From Phallusia mammillata (Eukaryota > Chordata > Ascidiacea > Phlebobranchia > Ascidiidae), in the NCBI GenBank assembly GCA_003260075.1, contig QLIY01000492.1:1-64000 (forward strand): DNA of 64,000 nt, given 5' to 3'. Positions 35,493 to 64,000 of the stretch are shown in pieces. A program made the position numbers and the translations under genes. A model generated the notes under the pieces. That model worked only from the letters and a program-made list of their open reading frames with translations, had not been told where the DNA came from and made no database searches. The stretch's first letter is position 1. Each line of letters opens with the position of its first letter.

Positions 35493-38256
35493 ATGGGATT
35501 TTGCTCTGCATCGTTGAAATGTCTTCTATTTGTGATGAACTTTTTCTTTTGGGTGAGAGAAACAGAAAAAACACTCTTTAAAACTCTTTAGAATTATAAA
35601 TAACCAACTGTTAATTTCCTTTTCTGCTTGTTTTTTTAATTTCCATGTGAAATGCTGAACCGCATTTTGTTTTACAGGCCGCTGCAGCCTTTATGATGTA
35701 TGCTGGAATTGAGTTTATTAACTCGAAAGATGGCGGTTTTGCCCAAGTTAGTGCTCGACCAGCAATCATCCTTATTACCTCTGCATCTGTTCTCATTCTT
35801 GGTGGATTAATTGGTTGTCTTGGCGCAATTTGTGAGAAAAAAACTTGCCTCGGATTGGTAAATTGACTGCTTGATTATTTATCGCCGACACATGCAAATT
35901 TATGGATTACATATAGTCTGCAGAAATGCCACAAAACCCTTGGTTTTTTTATAATTGCTATTCTCACCCCCCCCCCAAATTGACTGCTTGATTATTTATC
36001 GCCGACACATGCAAATTTATGGATAACATATAGTCTGCAGAAATGCCACAAAACCCTTGGTTTTTTATAATTGCTATTCTCGAGGTTTGAAAAGAATTAG
36101 CTAGTATCATGTGTGGCAGTGGTTCCTAAGATTTTTTGTGTTGGCTACTGTTAAAGTTTTATTAATTTGTATCCCCTTGTTTTAAATAAGAGACAGAAGT
36201 AAAATAAATTGTAGTAATTGTGAAGTAAAATTGAAAGACTTTTTACACAGTAAGATGCTTAACTTTACTATTTCACCAATAGGTTTACACAACCTTAATT
36301 TTGACATTTTGTTCAAACCCCCTTTAATGGTTTGAGTCCCAGAGAGTACACACACCCCTTACCTAGAACTCCTGGCATTGTTTGTTAAGCCATATTTTAT
36401 TTAAGTGTGTCATATGTACTTTATCTTTTAAATTGTGTTGTTGCAATCTCCTGATAAGCATTTTTTCACCAGTATCTGGTCTTCCTTGTATCGGTGCTGA
36501 TCGTACAAGCCTCAATTTCCGGAATTCTACTTGTGAATCGGAAAAGCACAAAATCTTCATTCGACAGCTTTTTGAAGGATCAATTCCATCAATATGGCAA
36601 CAACACTGTTCCTGACTCCAACTCCACTGATGATGTTTATTTCAATGCAACCTCATTCGTTGACCTGATTCAATCAGATGTACGTCAAATGTAGTCTGTT
36701 ATATTTCATTTAAAATGGAATGTTTATAATATTGTTTGTACAATTTATGTAAAAATGGTTAACAGTGTTTATTGTACTAACATGTATTTAGGCGAAAATG
36801 GTGCTTGGTGAATTTCATTTTAAGTTGCTATGATGGCAGCTAAATAACTTTAAAATTGTATATCAATGGTAGTGACCAATCTATAATGCATGTAATGCCT
36901 TAGCTTTGTAGAGTACTAAGCAGTGCACCGAACTTCAGAGATATCAGTCAAAAACACATGTAATGAGAAAATATATGGATGTTGTCTTTTACATCTGTTT
37001 ACACCATAATACTAAGAGCAAATGTATGTACAAAGACCAAACGTTTTATTTTTATGCTTGGTTAAGCTAGGATTTGTGTGGCTAAATCATTATGCAATTT
37101 GCATTGGGTCATAGAGTTAGCTTTTCTAAATGTACAAATAATGTAAACATTTAAATCTGTAATGTTCCTGCTGTACTTATTCTGCATCTAATACTTCCAG
37201 GTTGAATGCTGTGGTTACCACAACTACACAGACTGGTTTGACCTGCCATGGGGAGGAAAGGGAAATGTGGTTCCTACTTCTTGTTGTAACACAACAATGA
37301 ACGTTAACTGCACTGGTGCCACTGATAAAGAGCATCTCAAATTCATCTACACACAAGTAGGGATTAATTTTTATTGTATTTTAACAACTTTAAGATGGTT
37401 AATTTAAAAACAGATTTCTATCTTGGTTTACTATATTGACTTTGGTCCTGAGTAAATTTCGGCTACACGAAAGCTTAAAACATTTACCAAATATCATAAC
37501 GGTTTTACGGTAGGCCCTTTAAATTTTACATATATGTCTCGTAAAAAAACTTATCCCAATACCAAGCATTATGTAGTCATGTGTAAAATAAAACTTTTAT
37601 TTTTGTGTAGGGATGCAAGGAACCTTTGAACAAAGCCTTCAAGTTTGCATTTGATTTCATGGCATATGCTGCTCTTGGTTTGGCAATATTCATTGTAAGT
37701 ATTTCATTTTAAACATCTGTAAACGACAAAAAATTGGACAGTTAACATTTATTAGCTTGGTTAATTCAAGTGTTTTAAATTTATTGGTCAAGAAATACAG
37801 AAATATATGTTACCTTGTTCTTTTAGCCATGCAATGAATTAAGCTTTGTGTAATAAAACTCTTTGTGCAAAACCAAGCTTTATGCTTTGATAAAACACAG
37901 ACATCCTGTGTTCCCCCCCCCCCATGTTCTTTTAGCCATGCAATGAATTAGGGCTTGTGTGAGTGTGATAAAACTATTTGTACAAAACCAAACTTTATGT
38001 GCTTTGATAAAACACAGACATCCTTTGTTTAGAGACAAAATGTCTGCAGTGAAATGTAATTCACTGCATGCATAAGCTCTCCGGCTCTGTCGTTTTTGAT
38101 TAAGCTACTTTTTCAAACAAATGTGTAGAGTTCCAATGTTGATCTTTGTTTTTATAACAGTTCATTGGAACTCTCATTGTCATTGGATTTCTCTGCAAAA
38201 ACAAAGACCAGGCATTCGGATATTCTCAAATGGATCCCCAGTACACTGATGCTTGA
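35493..38256 (+). CDS. Tetraspanin, 260 residues, six exons
   Basis: Exons 35493-35552, 35678-35857, 36473-36679, 37201-37356, 37611-37694 and 38161-38256, all phase 0. There are four membrane segments: about 8-28; in the second exon around ILITSASVLILGGLIGCLGA; at the start of the third (YLVFLVSVLIVQASISGILL); and across the fifth/sixth exon border (AYAALGLAIFIFIGTLIVIG). The large extracellular loop has the family signature CCG at 152-154, SCC at 176-178, and Cys186 and Cys203, so six cysteines for three disulfides. Several N-glycosylation sequons (NNT, NST, NAT, NYT, NTT, NCT) lie in it. Membrane-proximal Cys residues near both termini are candidate palmitoylation sites. Tetraspanins organise membrane microdomains with integrins and other partners. 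I cannot assign a specific CD9/CD63/TSPAN orthologue. Confidence 0.93.
35857..36085. repeat. C-run joint with duplicated intron flank (tetraspanin intron 2)
   Basis: C run 35967-35976. About 105 bp before it (AATTGACTGCTTGATTATTT...) recur immediately after it almost unchanged. Confidence 0.8.
37815..38035. repeat. C-run joint with duplicated intron flank (tetraspanin intron 5)
   Basis: C run 37913-37923. The roughly 95 bp starting ATGTTCTTTTAGCCATGC after the run match 37815-37912. Confidence 0.8.
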
Positions 38257-40456
38257 TAAACTCCACACTAATGTATCCAAAACATATTTCTTTTTCACTG
38301 TTTTCCATGCTTTGCAAAAAATTGTTTAACTGTGGGTAAATAGAGTTTCAGTAACTGTGGATATTACAGACATTAGATTTAAAATTTATACCAAACGTAA
38401 CCCTACAATTTATAATGTATTTGCAAACTTATAAAAAAATATTGCCCACCATGTCGGAAAAGGTTCCAAATCAACAAAAAGATTATCAAGCACTTTTATT
38501 TTTTTCCTTCAGTTCCTTTCAGTAATCGTTTGTAAATATTTGTACAAAATATTTCTGCTTAAAACGAGATGCTTTTGAACAGGATTTTGAAGATATGTTG
38601 TTGGTCATGACATGTGATGTATCTAAAAAGCAAATATCCTTCTGCATGTTTTGTTTCTTTGCAATTGATGCTACCATTATCTTGTTATCTTTCTCAGACA
38701 ACTTTACTTTTTCTCCCACTTAACTTCAAAATCATTTCCGAGAAACACATAAAATATTGGTACTAGTTTTTTAGTTTCAAGTTTAAACCATGTCAAAAAG
38801 CATTTATATTAAATGCTGTTTTAAAAATAGTTACAACGTAGAAATAAAAAGTCACCAAAATCATTGACATGATTGGTTTGCATTATTTTCACCACTTATA
38901 ATCCATTTTATTGTAGCATTACCTAGTTGTGTGCATAAAAAGTTCCAGATGTCAAAAAAATGCATCGCTTAGTTTGCACAGATGAAACTCATTAAAAAAA
39001 ACTCACGTGCATTTGCACAACAGTTTCTTTCATCAGTTCTAAAACCGCATGTGAATGTCAGCCCTCTATTTTCTGTTTCAAACAAATCTATCACAAAAAT
39101 AAACCAAATAATTTTTAAATTTCCCGCTACAAACAGTCACCAATTGCTGTGTTGAATGTAGTTGTGCATCACGTTGTACGCCTTTTGGTTCTTTTGTGAA
39201 ATAAATTTCTTTGCTGTTAAAGCTTTTGAGCTACTCATTATTTTTATTTTTAATTCCCGTAGAAGCAGTGCGACTCGCAAGTTTGCAACAGGCGTAGCAG
39301 AGAATGTCATTGAAAAACATGCAGTTCTATTTGCCTTTAAAGACTCAAATGCATGTTTACCGCCGTAAAATACGGGTTGGAAACGTTTTTGTCTTTACAA
39401 CTAAGAGTTTGAAAATGCATTTCCAACATTTGTCAACCATAAAGTATAAAACGATTTTTGTGCTTCTGCGAAGAAAACAAAAAATCATTTCCGACAAGGT
39501 TCAGTTGTTTGTCTGCTTTTTGTAAAGGAAAACTTGCAAATTGCAGTGGCAATTAAATAAGCCTAATAGATTTGCACAACATTACGCCAGCATTAACACC
39601 AAACCGTTTATGCATCACAAACAAACAATGGCGGTTCACAATGGCTTTTGATTAGTGGAATTCATTCTCTGTTTAGATGCAACTTGAATGGTTGTTTTGC
39701 GTTCTCTGAGCTCTGAAAGTTGCAACAAATATTTGCGGGAACCAAGTAAGCTAGAGATTGTCTGTCAGCGCCCTTAATCATTTGTTGACTGATTACAAGC
39801 AGGTGTTTAGACAGAAGGGCCTGTTTTTTATCGACACCGATCAGCTTTTTACCAGGGTTGTTTGCTGGCTTTTTCGTTCGTTTTAGACACTTAACATTCG
39901 ATAAGGCGTTTTCAGATTTTAGTTGGTTTGCAACGACAGCATTTGCAAGATATCTCCGTGCCTTAGTATAGTGTTTTTAAACCGGTGTTCCGTGAAAGAT
40001 CGTTAGGTGTTCCGCTAGAAATTCGCTGGTTTGACTAGTAGCCCATTTCTCACCGGCGTAAGTTGCTTATCTTTCATGAAAATAATTATCTAGTATCACC
40101 AGTTTGAATGTTTTATCGTGATTTTGCTTATTTATTGTTGTGTAATAGTAAAGACTCGCTGTGAAATAACAAGTAAATTGTTTTAATGTGTAGTGTGTAC
40201 TGTGTTCCGTGGCTGAAAAATACTGTCTTGGTATGGCTATTCAAAATAAATTGATGTTTTGTTTTTCATTTATCAATCAAAATCATGCTTGAGGTCCTTG
40301 GAAAAACCGAACCGACCGACAGAACTTTGTATTCTTATTAAAGAATTAATGTGAACTTGTTTTTTGAGATTTTCCAGTACTACTTGTATTGTTGTTTGCA
40401 GGTCGAAGAAAGGAAATTGTGAAATTTGATGTAGTAATATAATCGGCCTGTTGAAA
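38257..40456. other. Intergenic between tetraspanin and thrombospondin
   Basis: No supported gene; short open frames only. Contains one decayed hAT-type element (39969-40225). Confidence 0.55.
39969..40225. mobile_element. Decayed hAT-type MITE, about 257 bp
   Basis: Ends TAGTGTTTTT and AAAAATACTG, with flanks CCTTAGTA / TCTTGGTA agreeing at 6 of 8. A repeated GTGTTCCGTG motif lies near both ends. Older or more diverged than the others. Confidence 0.55.
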
Positions 40457-56371
<15,915 letters not shown>

Positions 56372-56951
56372 GTGAGAATGGGTCGGAAGATTCGGGGAAC
56401 CCCCTGTTGCGCAGGAGGAGCGTGGCTTTGTACAGTAAAAGCATTGTGTGCGTTTGAAGCGTGTATTTTATTTCCAATGTTTTACATTGTGCGTTTATGT
56501 TAATTTTATGTGTTGAGTCAACATTCAAAGTTAACATACTCACTCAGTCTTTTTTAGTTTGTATTACAGCAAATTTGTTTGACACATTCTAAAACATATT
56601 GCAGCTAAAACACAATTTTTCGTTAAAACTGACACTAACTCTATACTTATTGCATTTCATCACTTTTTACAAAATTATCTGATCGCATTTTATTTTTTAC
56701 ACAAAATTTTGCCTTTTTTCTGATTTTTTTTTGCCTGACTTCACTTGCATGTCTCACTTTATCTGCACTCACATTTTCGCTACAGCGATTATTTTCTGTT
56801 TGGCGCAATTACACACACAGTCACGTGACATTGTTTGTCGGTTACGTTTTTGTTTCACTAACTCAAGATCAGTTTGAAAGTCAACGAGAAAAGTTTTGAT
56901 TTGCAACAAATATTGATTTTGTATGAAAAATCTAAAAGCCGACTCAAAATG

Positions 56952-57216
56952 CAGGAGTCACCAAACTTTTTTTCACAGCGGGCCAGATAACTAAAATAAT
57001 TTGAATATTCACTCACGAGAGCCGCATGGCCTACAAGCCCTGACGCAGCTTTTCCCAAACTGGACATGCGAGGCAGTTTTGACAGGAAGACCATGGGCTT
57101 TTCCACAACCTTAGTTCTAGTCAGATGGTGCCGCTGTTAAATTGTAAATTAATGACTGTGTAAGTCAATGGTTCTCAACTCGTTTCGGGCCATGGACCAC
57201 CGGCCCAGTAAAAATA

Positions 57217-57250
<34 letters not shown>

Positions 57251-57379
57251 AAGTGTCTCATAGATTGACTAATGTTCCTCTATCGCAGGGGTTCTTAACC
57301 AGGGGTGCGAGAACTGTTCCTAGGGGGTGCAAAAAGGCTAAATCATTAAGGTTGGTTAGGTCTATTATATATAAATATA

Positions 57380-57464
<85 letters not shown>

Positions 57465-57675
57465 GTTCGAACACAAATACTAGTCTTTGATTTTGTCTGT
57501 GACGTAAAACCGCGTTTGGTTTAACCTATGCGTTGTAGTCCTGTCAGTACAGGTAAAAATGTTACTAGAATGTATTTTGCAGGTTTGCGCATCTTCAATG
57601 TACTACGTTTTCGTGTCTGATAAAATGACACCAAGGGCCGAATCTGGCCCGTGGACCGTAGTTTGGTGACCCCTG
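56952..57675. mobile_element. Composite of hAT-like MITE ends interrupted by two gaps
   Basis: Outer ends CAGGAGTCACCAAACT and AGTTTGGTGACCCCTG are inverted repeats, but the flanks (TCAAAATG / GTTTAGTC) are not a target duplication. Inside are further element-like starts (ATGGTTCTCAACTCG at about 57169, CAGGGGTTCTTAACC at 57288). The two G runs make the structure unreliable; it may join two different copies. Confidence 0.5.
57382..57463. other. 82-nt pure G run, probable assembly gap
   Basis: Long-class G run in repeat-rich sequence. A shorter, 33-nt run lies nearby at 57217-57249. Confidence 0.75.
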
Positions 57676-60600
57676 GTTTAGTCGGTTATTTTACTTTTAA
57701 CTTATGTCACAACCACGTTTTAGTAGATGTTGAATTTAGTGATAGAACAATTAAAACGTTCGTTAACTAATTAACAATCGTGGAAGCGATTGTTGCCTCA
57801 TAATTGTGATTGTCGCTTATTAATGACGTGTCAATGGCTGGGTGGCTAAATTTGACGTATAGTGAAAATCATCGTCAGACTTTGAATTCAGTTTGAATGT
57901 TGTTAGTTACCACAAACGAATAGATAAAATAGCAGTAGAGTTTACTTTGGTAACTTCGTATTAAGGTTTCAAAACAAGAAGTAAACAATTTTCGGCAACT
58001 TTGCTGATAGCAGATCAAACCTTGTATTGCTCTTAAACGGAAACAAAAAGTCCCAGTGCCATCAGGTAGATTATCACATAATTTTAAAGTTCCCCATGCA
58101 ATTTAAATTTTAAGCTTAGTTTTGTAAATGGGGATTCCATTTCTGTGCAGATAGGTTATCAACGAAAGTTTTGATTTGTAAAAATATATGTTGTTTTCAT
58201 TTATTTGGTGTTCAAAGTATTTTATTGTTGCCAAAATACCTTTCCTTTTTACGTGTAGTCACGCACCAGTTTAGAAGGAGCAAGTGATTTATTGAGCACT
58301 GAAGATATGGTGAGTATTCAGTTGCGTAGTTTAGAGAAAACATGCGCTTTGGGAGAGAAAACTTAGCAAAGTTATATACGGCAAAGTTTGGACGCATTTA
58401 TAGACAGTTTAACATTCTGCTGGGGGTGTATAGACATGTATGGGTACGAATGAGTTTAACGCGTGAGAACCGATTTAAGTTCGTTACTACATCGGGTGAC
58501 TGATGACAAGATAATGTTTAAACCCTTCCCCAAGCAGACCTGTTATCGGATCGGATGATCGGAGCAATTATCTCCGGCATCTTGACCTTAAACGTCCGGA
58601 CGCACGACTGATGTGTTTTTCTCTGAATGTGACATGTTTGTTTGCACGCAGAGGATGAACGTATTTAAAATGTAGATGCTTGCGTGAATTGTTTTTCTGG
58701 TTAGCATTAAAGGTGTGCTAAGGTGAGGGTTTGAGCTGAAGTTTGACATAATTTTGTGATTTTGCACCCGATGTGGCGGCAGAAATACTCGAAATTAAAT
58801 TGCATTGTCAGCACTTTTACCATGAAACGACTTCATATGCAACTTTTTATTTCGCATAGAATAAGAAACAAAAAAAATCTAGATCAACACGACGAAAGCT
58901 GTGTTCAAATTTAGAATTGCTGTGTTCAAATTTGGAAATTATCTCAGTCATAAGTAAAACTGCCAAAGATTTTTCATATTTTGCAGCGACAATATTTGGC
59001 AACAAAATATATAGAGCAGAAAGGCTCAAAAATTTTCCGACAGTTTTAATTGAAATCAGTGTTTAAAATACTTCATGAAAGGAAAAGTGCTAAGTGCTTG
59101 AAATACCGTGTCCTATGGCTCGATTGACAACCAGCACTATAATGACAACAGTGATTGTTGAAACGTCTGCATTATGTATTCTATATACACCAGTACTCTG
59201 TCAGTTATGTTTTTGTTCCTCAAGAAGTACTTGTATTTTTAAATCACTGTTTTCTTCCTGATATTTAACCGTCAAAGGAGAAACTCATTTTAGTAAGATC
59301 AGAATGTTTAAATCAAACTGTTTATGGATTCAGTCGCATTTTAATGTTATTTCTCCTGCCGCGTTTCGACCAATATCTGACTCATTAAACTTTTTATTTA
59401 TTTGCACTAAAAAGTCGAAAAGCCACTTTAAACTTTTTGAGCCGTCGCTTTAGGCAGGCTTTACCACCAACCGCTGCTACTAATGCCACAACCCGACAAT
59501 ACCAAGATAGAAATCAAATATACCTTGCGATTTAATCCTTCCAGTTTCGATGTTCCTTCTAAATAAGGAAATCTTTTGCATTTTATCTACTTCACAAGAA
59601 ATGATAGTTTGTCACTTATTAATGATAATCACAGCAGAGTTATAAGCGTCCCGAAACTAAAATATTTTCATAAACGAAACTTTATTTAGACCCGAAAGGT
59701 TGGTTTATTTAAGGTAAATTTCACAAATGTTTGAGTATAAAATCAGGCTCGAATCAAGCCTGTTTTATTCTAAAATAAACTCGTATGTCGTTTACAATTC
59801 TGCAGCATCTCTTGCTTCCAACGAAATTCCAATTTAATTAAATATATTTAACAGAAATATCCAACATTAAATATCCTGACACGTTGAGCCATACTTATAA
59901 AATACCTTTAACTTTAAGCCCGTTATATTTATATTCGATTAAACAAATTAGGCGATCAATTCATCTGCGCCAACCGGTTTTTGGTTGGTTCGCTGGTTTA
60001 ACCGACGTGTATTAGCGAAATTAGCAATCTCTAAATATACCTGAAGCACCTGTGAGATCGGCATGTTTCCGGATCTGTTCTGTTAAATTTCGCAATAAAC
60101 TGGATTTTTGAATAAAATTTACGTAATGTTCAGCTTTAAACACTAGTTTTGCTTAGTTAACTTTATTACTTTGAAAATTTTTACGAGCATAAAAGTTTTT
60201 GTAGCTATTTTCCATCAATCTGACAAGTAACAAGCTTTACCGTAGGACTTGATCACCTAATAAATTGTTTCAATGTTTGATATATTTAGGCAGTTTGCTA
60301 AAAAATAAGTAACTTTAAAACTCAAAACTAAGTATAACCACGCGACATTTTGGCAAATCACAGAAATCAAAGATTAGTTTTCAAGATGAAATATTTTTGT
60401 CCAGAATTTTCAATTTTCCGAAAGCAATTCGTCGATTTTCAGATTGTATCGAAAATAAATAGTTCGCTTTAATGTTTAACCTCGTGCAGTGCAGAGAATT
60501 GCCTGAAGCGCTTAACGCACACGCGCCAGTTTTCATGGCGAGCTTATAAATAGCAATGCTCGACATATCTAATCAGTCTCCTGAAGTAGTGTTGGTGAGA

Positions 60601-61493
60601 TTGGAGAATGTAGAATAATTTAGCGGGGAATCGGACGTTAATTCGCGGCTGCTTCGCGTAAACTTCCAGGTGGTCTTTGTAATTGGAAAAGCGTGCGCTT
60701 TAACGTGAATTTAAATGGTAATTTCCTGTAATTACCAGCGATTAATCGTAATTGCTACAAATTTGTGAAATTGCCACTCAAACCTGTTAGATTATGTTGC
60801 AATTTTTATTTGCTATGACAGATGTTTGAAAAAATATTTAGCTTTTTCGAAGAAGATTTTAAACGTTTGTTTTTGTTTTGTAATAGACATTCTGCTTAGC
60901 GAAGGTTTGTTATTAGTTAATGAAAAGTTATATTCAGCGTTGCTAAATGTCATGGCAATTTCAACGTGGTTTCAGTTTTGTAATTTCTCGGAAAATTGCT
61001 TCAATTAGACGGTTATTAAATAAGGAGTGATCAACCTGTGTCAGGATTTCAGTGAAAGAAAACGTTGTCAGGAAAAGTGTTTATCCTTCAAACGAGTTTT
61101 AGTTTGTATTCGAGAAAGAAAGTGATACTAAAGGTTGAAGAAACCTGTTGAGTGTTTAAACTCTTTGTATTTGTATTCGTTTAAAGGATTATAGAAATGC
61201 TTGATTATAAACACATGTCAGTTATTTAAATGCAATTGCAATGTTTTCAAGTTTGGATAGTTAAGATACGTTATACGTACCCTAAAACTAAAGTGTGGCT
61301 ATTTTAGATTATTGATTTTAATTAAAGAAGATTTGCTTACAGACAAAAGCGTTAGACAACAAATTGCATCAGTTAAAATTTATCAATTTATTTACTTTTT
61401 GTTTTTTAGTTGACAATCGACGATAAGCTTTGTGCAGAGGCTTGGAGTAATTTTAATTTCTTAAAACTTGTTTGTGACAAAATTTGTGGAAGT

Positions 61494-63621
61494 ATGATTG
61501 TGACGTCACTCGTGCAGACGTCAGTTGTTGTCCTGGCAACTATTTTCCAAGCATCGGCCAATAGGAGCACGATACGTAAGTTTTATTAGTTCAGGTTGTA
61601 AATTTTAAACGCGTATTTGATGTCTACATATCATTTACCGATGAGTATTAGCTTGTAAAGACACGAATATTTTATACGACATTTGTTACACCCAATAGTG
61701 ATGTCTGCTTAACAATTAAAAAAACACTCGTTGAATATACTAATGCAGTGGTTTCCAACTTTTTCGACAAACTATTTAAAACCTTTTCGTTCCTCCCTAA
61801 TATACTGCATGGTACCTAAATGCTAAACCTTACAGAGATCATTCAAAACTGGGGCTTCATTAACTTTACAAGATATATTCCCAAACCTCAAATGTTTATT
61901 TACTGACCACCACATGTAAACATTGAAAGTAAATTCCTCCTTGTTTGGGACTACACTAGCATATTTATTTTTAATAGTCACAAAGTTACAAAGGTTTGGA
62001 TATTAAAAAAATTGTCAACCAAAAAATACGCAATATTGTGAAGGAAACCAAATTCTTAAATCAGTCGTCTGCAAAAACATAATCGAGCCTAATTGTTTCA
62101 ACTTAATTTAAGTAATCTTTGTAATTGAGTGGCAAAATTCTTATCCCAAACCGCACCCTGATGGTTCGGATCAAGCAAACTTTGCCCTTCTCGTTTTTCT
62201 TCATTCCTGGCTTTTGATTGGCTTCTGATAATTCGCGCGGTTTTTCCGTGACCTCGGGTCAATTTGAAGGTTAAAGTTTCAGGAGAAATTCCTTGAAATC
62301 GGATAAACTTTTAAACAACGGCTCGATTTCGTGCAAATACTCCAAATATTTGAAGTACCTTTGGAATATAGGACTTTGAAACCTGCTTTAGCGGTTTGGT
62401 TTATTGCGTTGCTTCGGGGGTACGATTTTTCGCGTAGTTTTGTTTAAACCAATCAAAGGTACAACTATATGAACAAATGGTTTTCAAACTTTAGTTATTT
62501 TTTGTTTGTTTCTTTTCAATTTTCTCGACCAATTGCGCAGGCCGAGCTAAAAAATATTTCCGCGGCATAACTTAATAGATTGAACAGTCACACTATCTGA
62601 CATTAAATACGATCGTAGAAAGAAATCTTAGCGGTTTGCCAGAAATCAGCTTTGCAAAGGCCAATCCCATCAATACTGGAATACATTAAATTTTATTACA
62701 ATAGTGCAGATTATTAACCCAAAAACTCTTCCATATATTAGGTACATTTGCGAATTTTGTGAGGTAAATAAGAGATTATTTATTTTGCAACATTTGATAT
62801 TTTGTTCATGTTTAGAATGTGGTCGGACTGGTGCTTCAGTAAATGCTCGGGTGAGTGGAGGATCCGAACCAAAAAGCTCTGAAGATTGGCCCTGGATCGT
62901 GAGTAATTAACACTTAAGTTGTCACACTTACACTTATAATAGCTCCAGTCGAGATTTTTACCAAAATGTTGCTTCGTCATGATGCCTGTTTATTAGGCCT
63001 TTGACGAATAACCGTTACACTAATTACACTCGCTTAAAGAATCTGCTAAATACAAATTCATCTTAAACCGATGCTGTTGTTATTTGTAAAATAATTGCAA
63101 TGTTGGGGGGGGGGCGGAGGATCCGAACCAAAAAGCTCTGAAGATTGGCCCTGGATTGTAAGTAACACCTAAGTTGTGACATTTACTTTATCTATCATAA
63201 CTCCAGTCGAGATTATGCATTTTGATTTGATTCATTAACCACTGCTGTTGTTATTTGTAAACAAATTTGCAACGTTTCCAGGTCAGATTGTTTTACCAAG
63301 CCCAGAGCTTTTTCAAAACATTGACCCCAAACGTTTATTAAAGTGAAATTACGACGTAAACGAGACCAAATTATTCAAACTTATATACCCGAACTCGTAT
63401 CCTGCCTATCTAAAATACTGTTTTTCCTGAATACACATTAGCAATAGTTTTGTTTTTCACTTCACCACTAGAATAGTAATAATTGTGATTTGATTTTAGG
63501 TGACTTTGAACACTGGTCCTTACTTGTTTAACCCTCCCCGGTCGTGGAATCTTGGACATGACTGTGGAGGAACAATTGTTCACGCACAATGGGTGATTAC
63601 TGCAGCTCATTGTCTTGACGA
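61494..63621 (+). CDS. Trypsin/chymotrypsin-fold (S1A) serine protease, 5' part, runs off the window
   Basis: Exons 61494-61575 (signal peptide MIVTSLVQTSVVVLATIFQA), 62816-62898 and 63500-63621, joined in phases 1 and 0 and ending in phase 2 before an exon outside the window. The second exon gives CGRTGASVNARVSGG: a propeptide Cys, which in chymotrypsin-like zymogens stays disulfide-linked, then an Arg activation site. The new N-terminus would be VSGG rather than the usual IVGG. The third exon has DCGGTIVHAQWVITAAHC with the catalytic His. The Asp and Ser exons lie beyond 64000, so activity cannot be judged. Secreted; substrate unknown. A haplotype copy of the second exon (to 63157) follows the G run at 63105-63114. 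A further run, without a visible duplicated flank, is at 63798-63807. Confidence 0.9.
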
Positions 63622-64000
63622 GTAAGTCCAAACTGAATTTCAATTCAAAAATGTTTTTAGTTTTAGGTCGAAACAAAGTATGCATTCTGCAGCTAACTTA
63701 TCATTCCATGACTCTGTGCTTTTATAAAAGCGTTTTTTTATGGTTGGAAATTTTGGAAAGTAAAACTATTTTCAATCGATTTTATAAACAGATTAGCGGG
63801 GGGGGGGTAGAAAGCCAAAGATGTTTTAAAAGATTTTTTTACAGACGTAAATTTTTTTAAATATAAATCAAACTTTTAGTCTGAGCAATGCACATCTTTT
63901 TATATTTTTGTGCAATTTTCTGCAAAAAAATCATTGCAAAAGTGGTTTTAGTAGCTATTTCAGTGTTATGTCGCAAAAAATGTCAAAAAAAAGCAAATGA

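Larger units (their letters stand above)
56372..61493. other. Intergenic between thrombospondin and protease
   Basis: No supported gene. Contains hAT-like fragments (56952-57675), gaps at 57217-57249 and 57382-57463, and about 3.7 kb of AT-rich sequence (57700-61490) in which I see only short open frames. Confidence 0.55.

Noticed and set aside
36116..36376. Possible MITE starting CAGTGGTTCCTAAG
   Set aside because: A weak right end (AACTCCTG) and no target duplication; not delimitable.
61746..62100. Left end of a hAT-like element (CAGTGGTTTCCAACT)
   Set aside because: No matching right end or TACTAATG duplication found downstream; only a fragment can be claimed.

Overview
The window is animal nuclear DNA. 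Genes are split by spliceosomal introns with GT/AG borders. The gene set is metazoan: KDM2 lysine demethylase, Integrator subunit 6, paraplegin, a pentameric-type thrombospondin, a tetraspanin, FBXO3, an acyl-CoA-binding protein, a 17-beta-HSD8-like reductase and a chymotrypsin-fold protease. Compact AT-rich genes, very high apparent heterozygosity and abundant small hAT-type elements suggest an invertebrate deuterostome. An ascidian tunicate (Ciona-like) is my best guess, but this is inference from style, not from a diagnostic sequence.

Layout. 171-6514 (+): secreted Cys-rich protein made of tandem Ly6/uPAR-like (LU) units with a Ser/Thr-rich tail, broken and partly duplicated by assembly gaps. 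6515-11840: 3'UTR-like sequence, haplotype duplicates and a 1.2 kb hAT element with a second element nested in it. 11841-14301 (+): intronless SDR, then intronless FBXO3 carrying one in-frame stop. 14855-19027 (-): intronless ACBP, then two-exon KDM2. 21469-34060 (-): SPG7 (15 exons), with INTS6 (intronless) directly upstream on the same strand. 35493-38256 (+): tetraspanin (6 exons). 40457-56371 (+): thrombospondin (22 exons, rebuilt as a clean 963-residue frame). 61494 to the window end (+): 5' part of a trypsin-like protease.

Two things dominate the window. First, about 40 pure G or C runs fall in two sizes, about 10-12 nt and mostly 76-97 nt. Most short runs are flanked by near-identical copies of the same sequence, about 4% different. 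I read them as scaffold gaps written as G (C on flipped contigs), with unmerged haplotypes on either side. They create false poly-Gly/poly-Pro reading frames and false tandem duplications, and they interrupt INTS6, the LU gene and single exons of the thrombospondin and protease. Second, at least nine small transposons with 8-bp target duplications can be delimited exactly. Most have the hAT-Buster type nnnTAnnn target.

The most unusual biology is the LU-repeat gene, where one domain differs between copies mainly by amino-acid replacements while the adjoining introns are nearly identical. Next are the tight INTS6-SPG7 pair, with a conserved splice-acceptor-like site before the SPG7 start and no obvious promoter space (a candidate trans-spliced operon), and FBXO3, whose only defect is one premature TAA.
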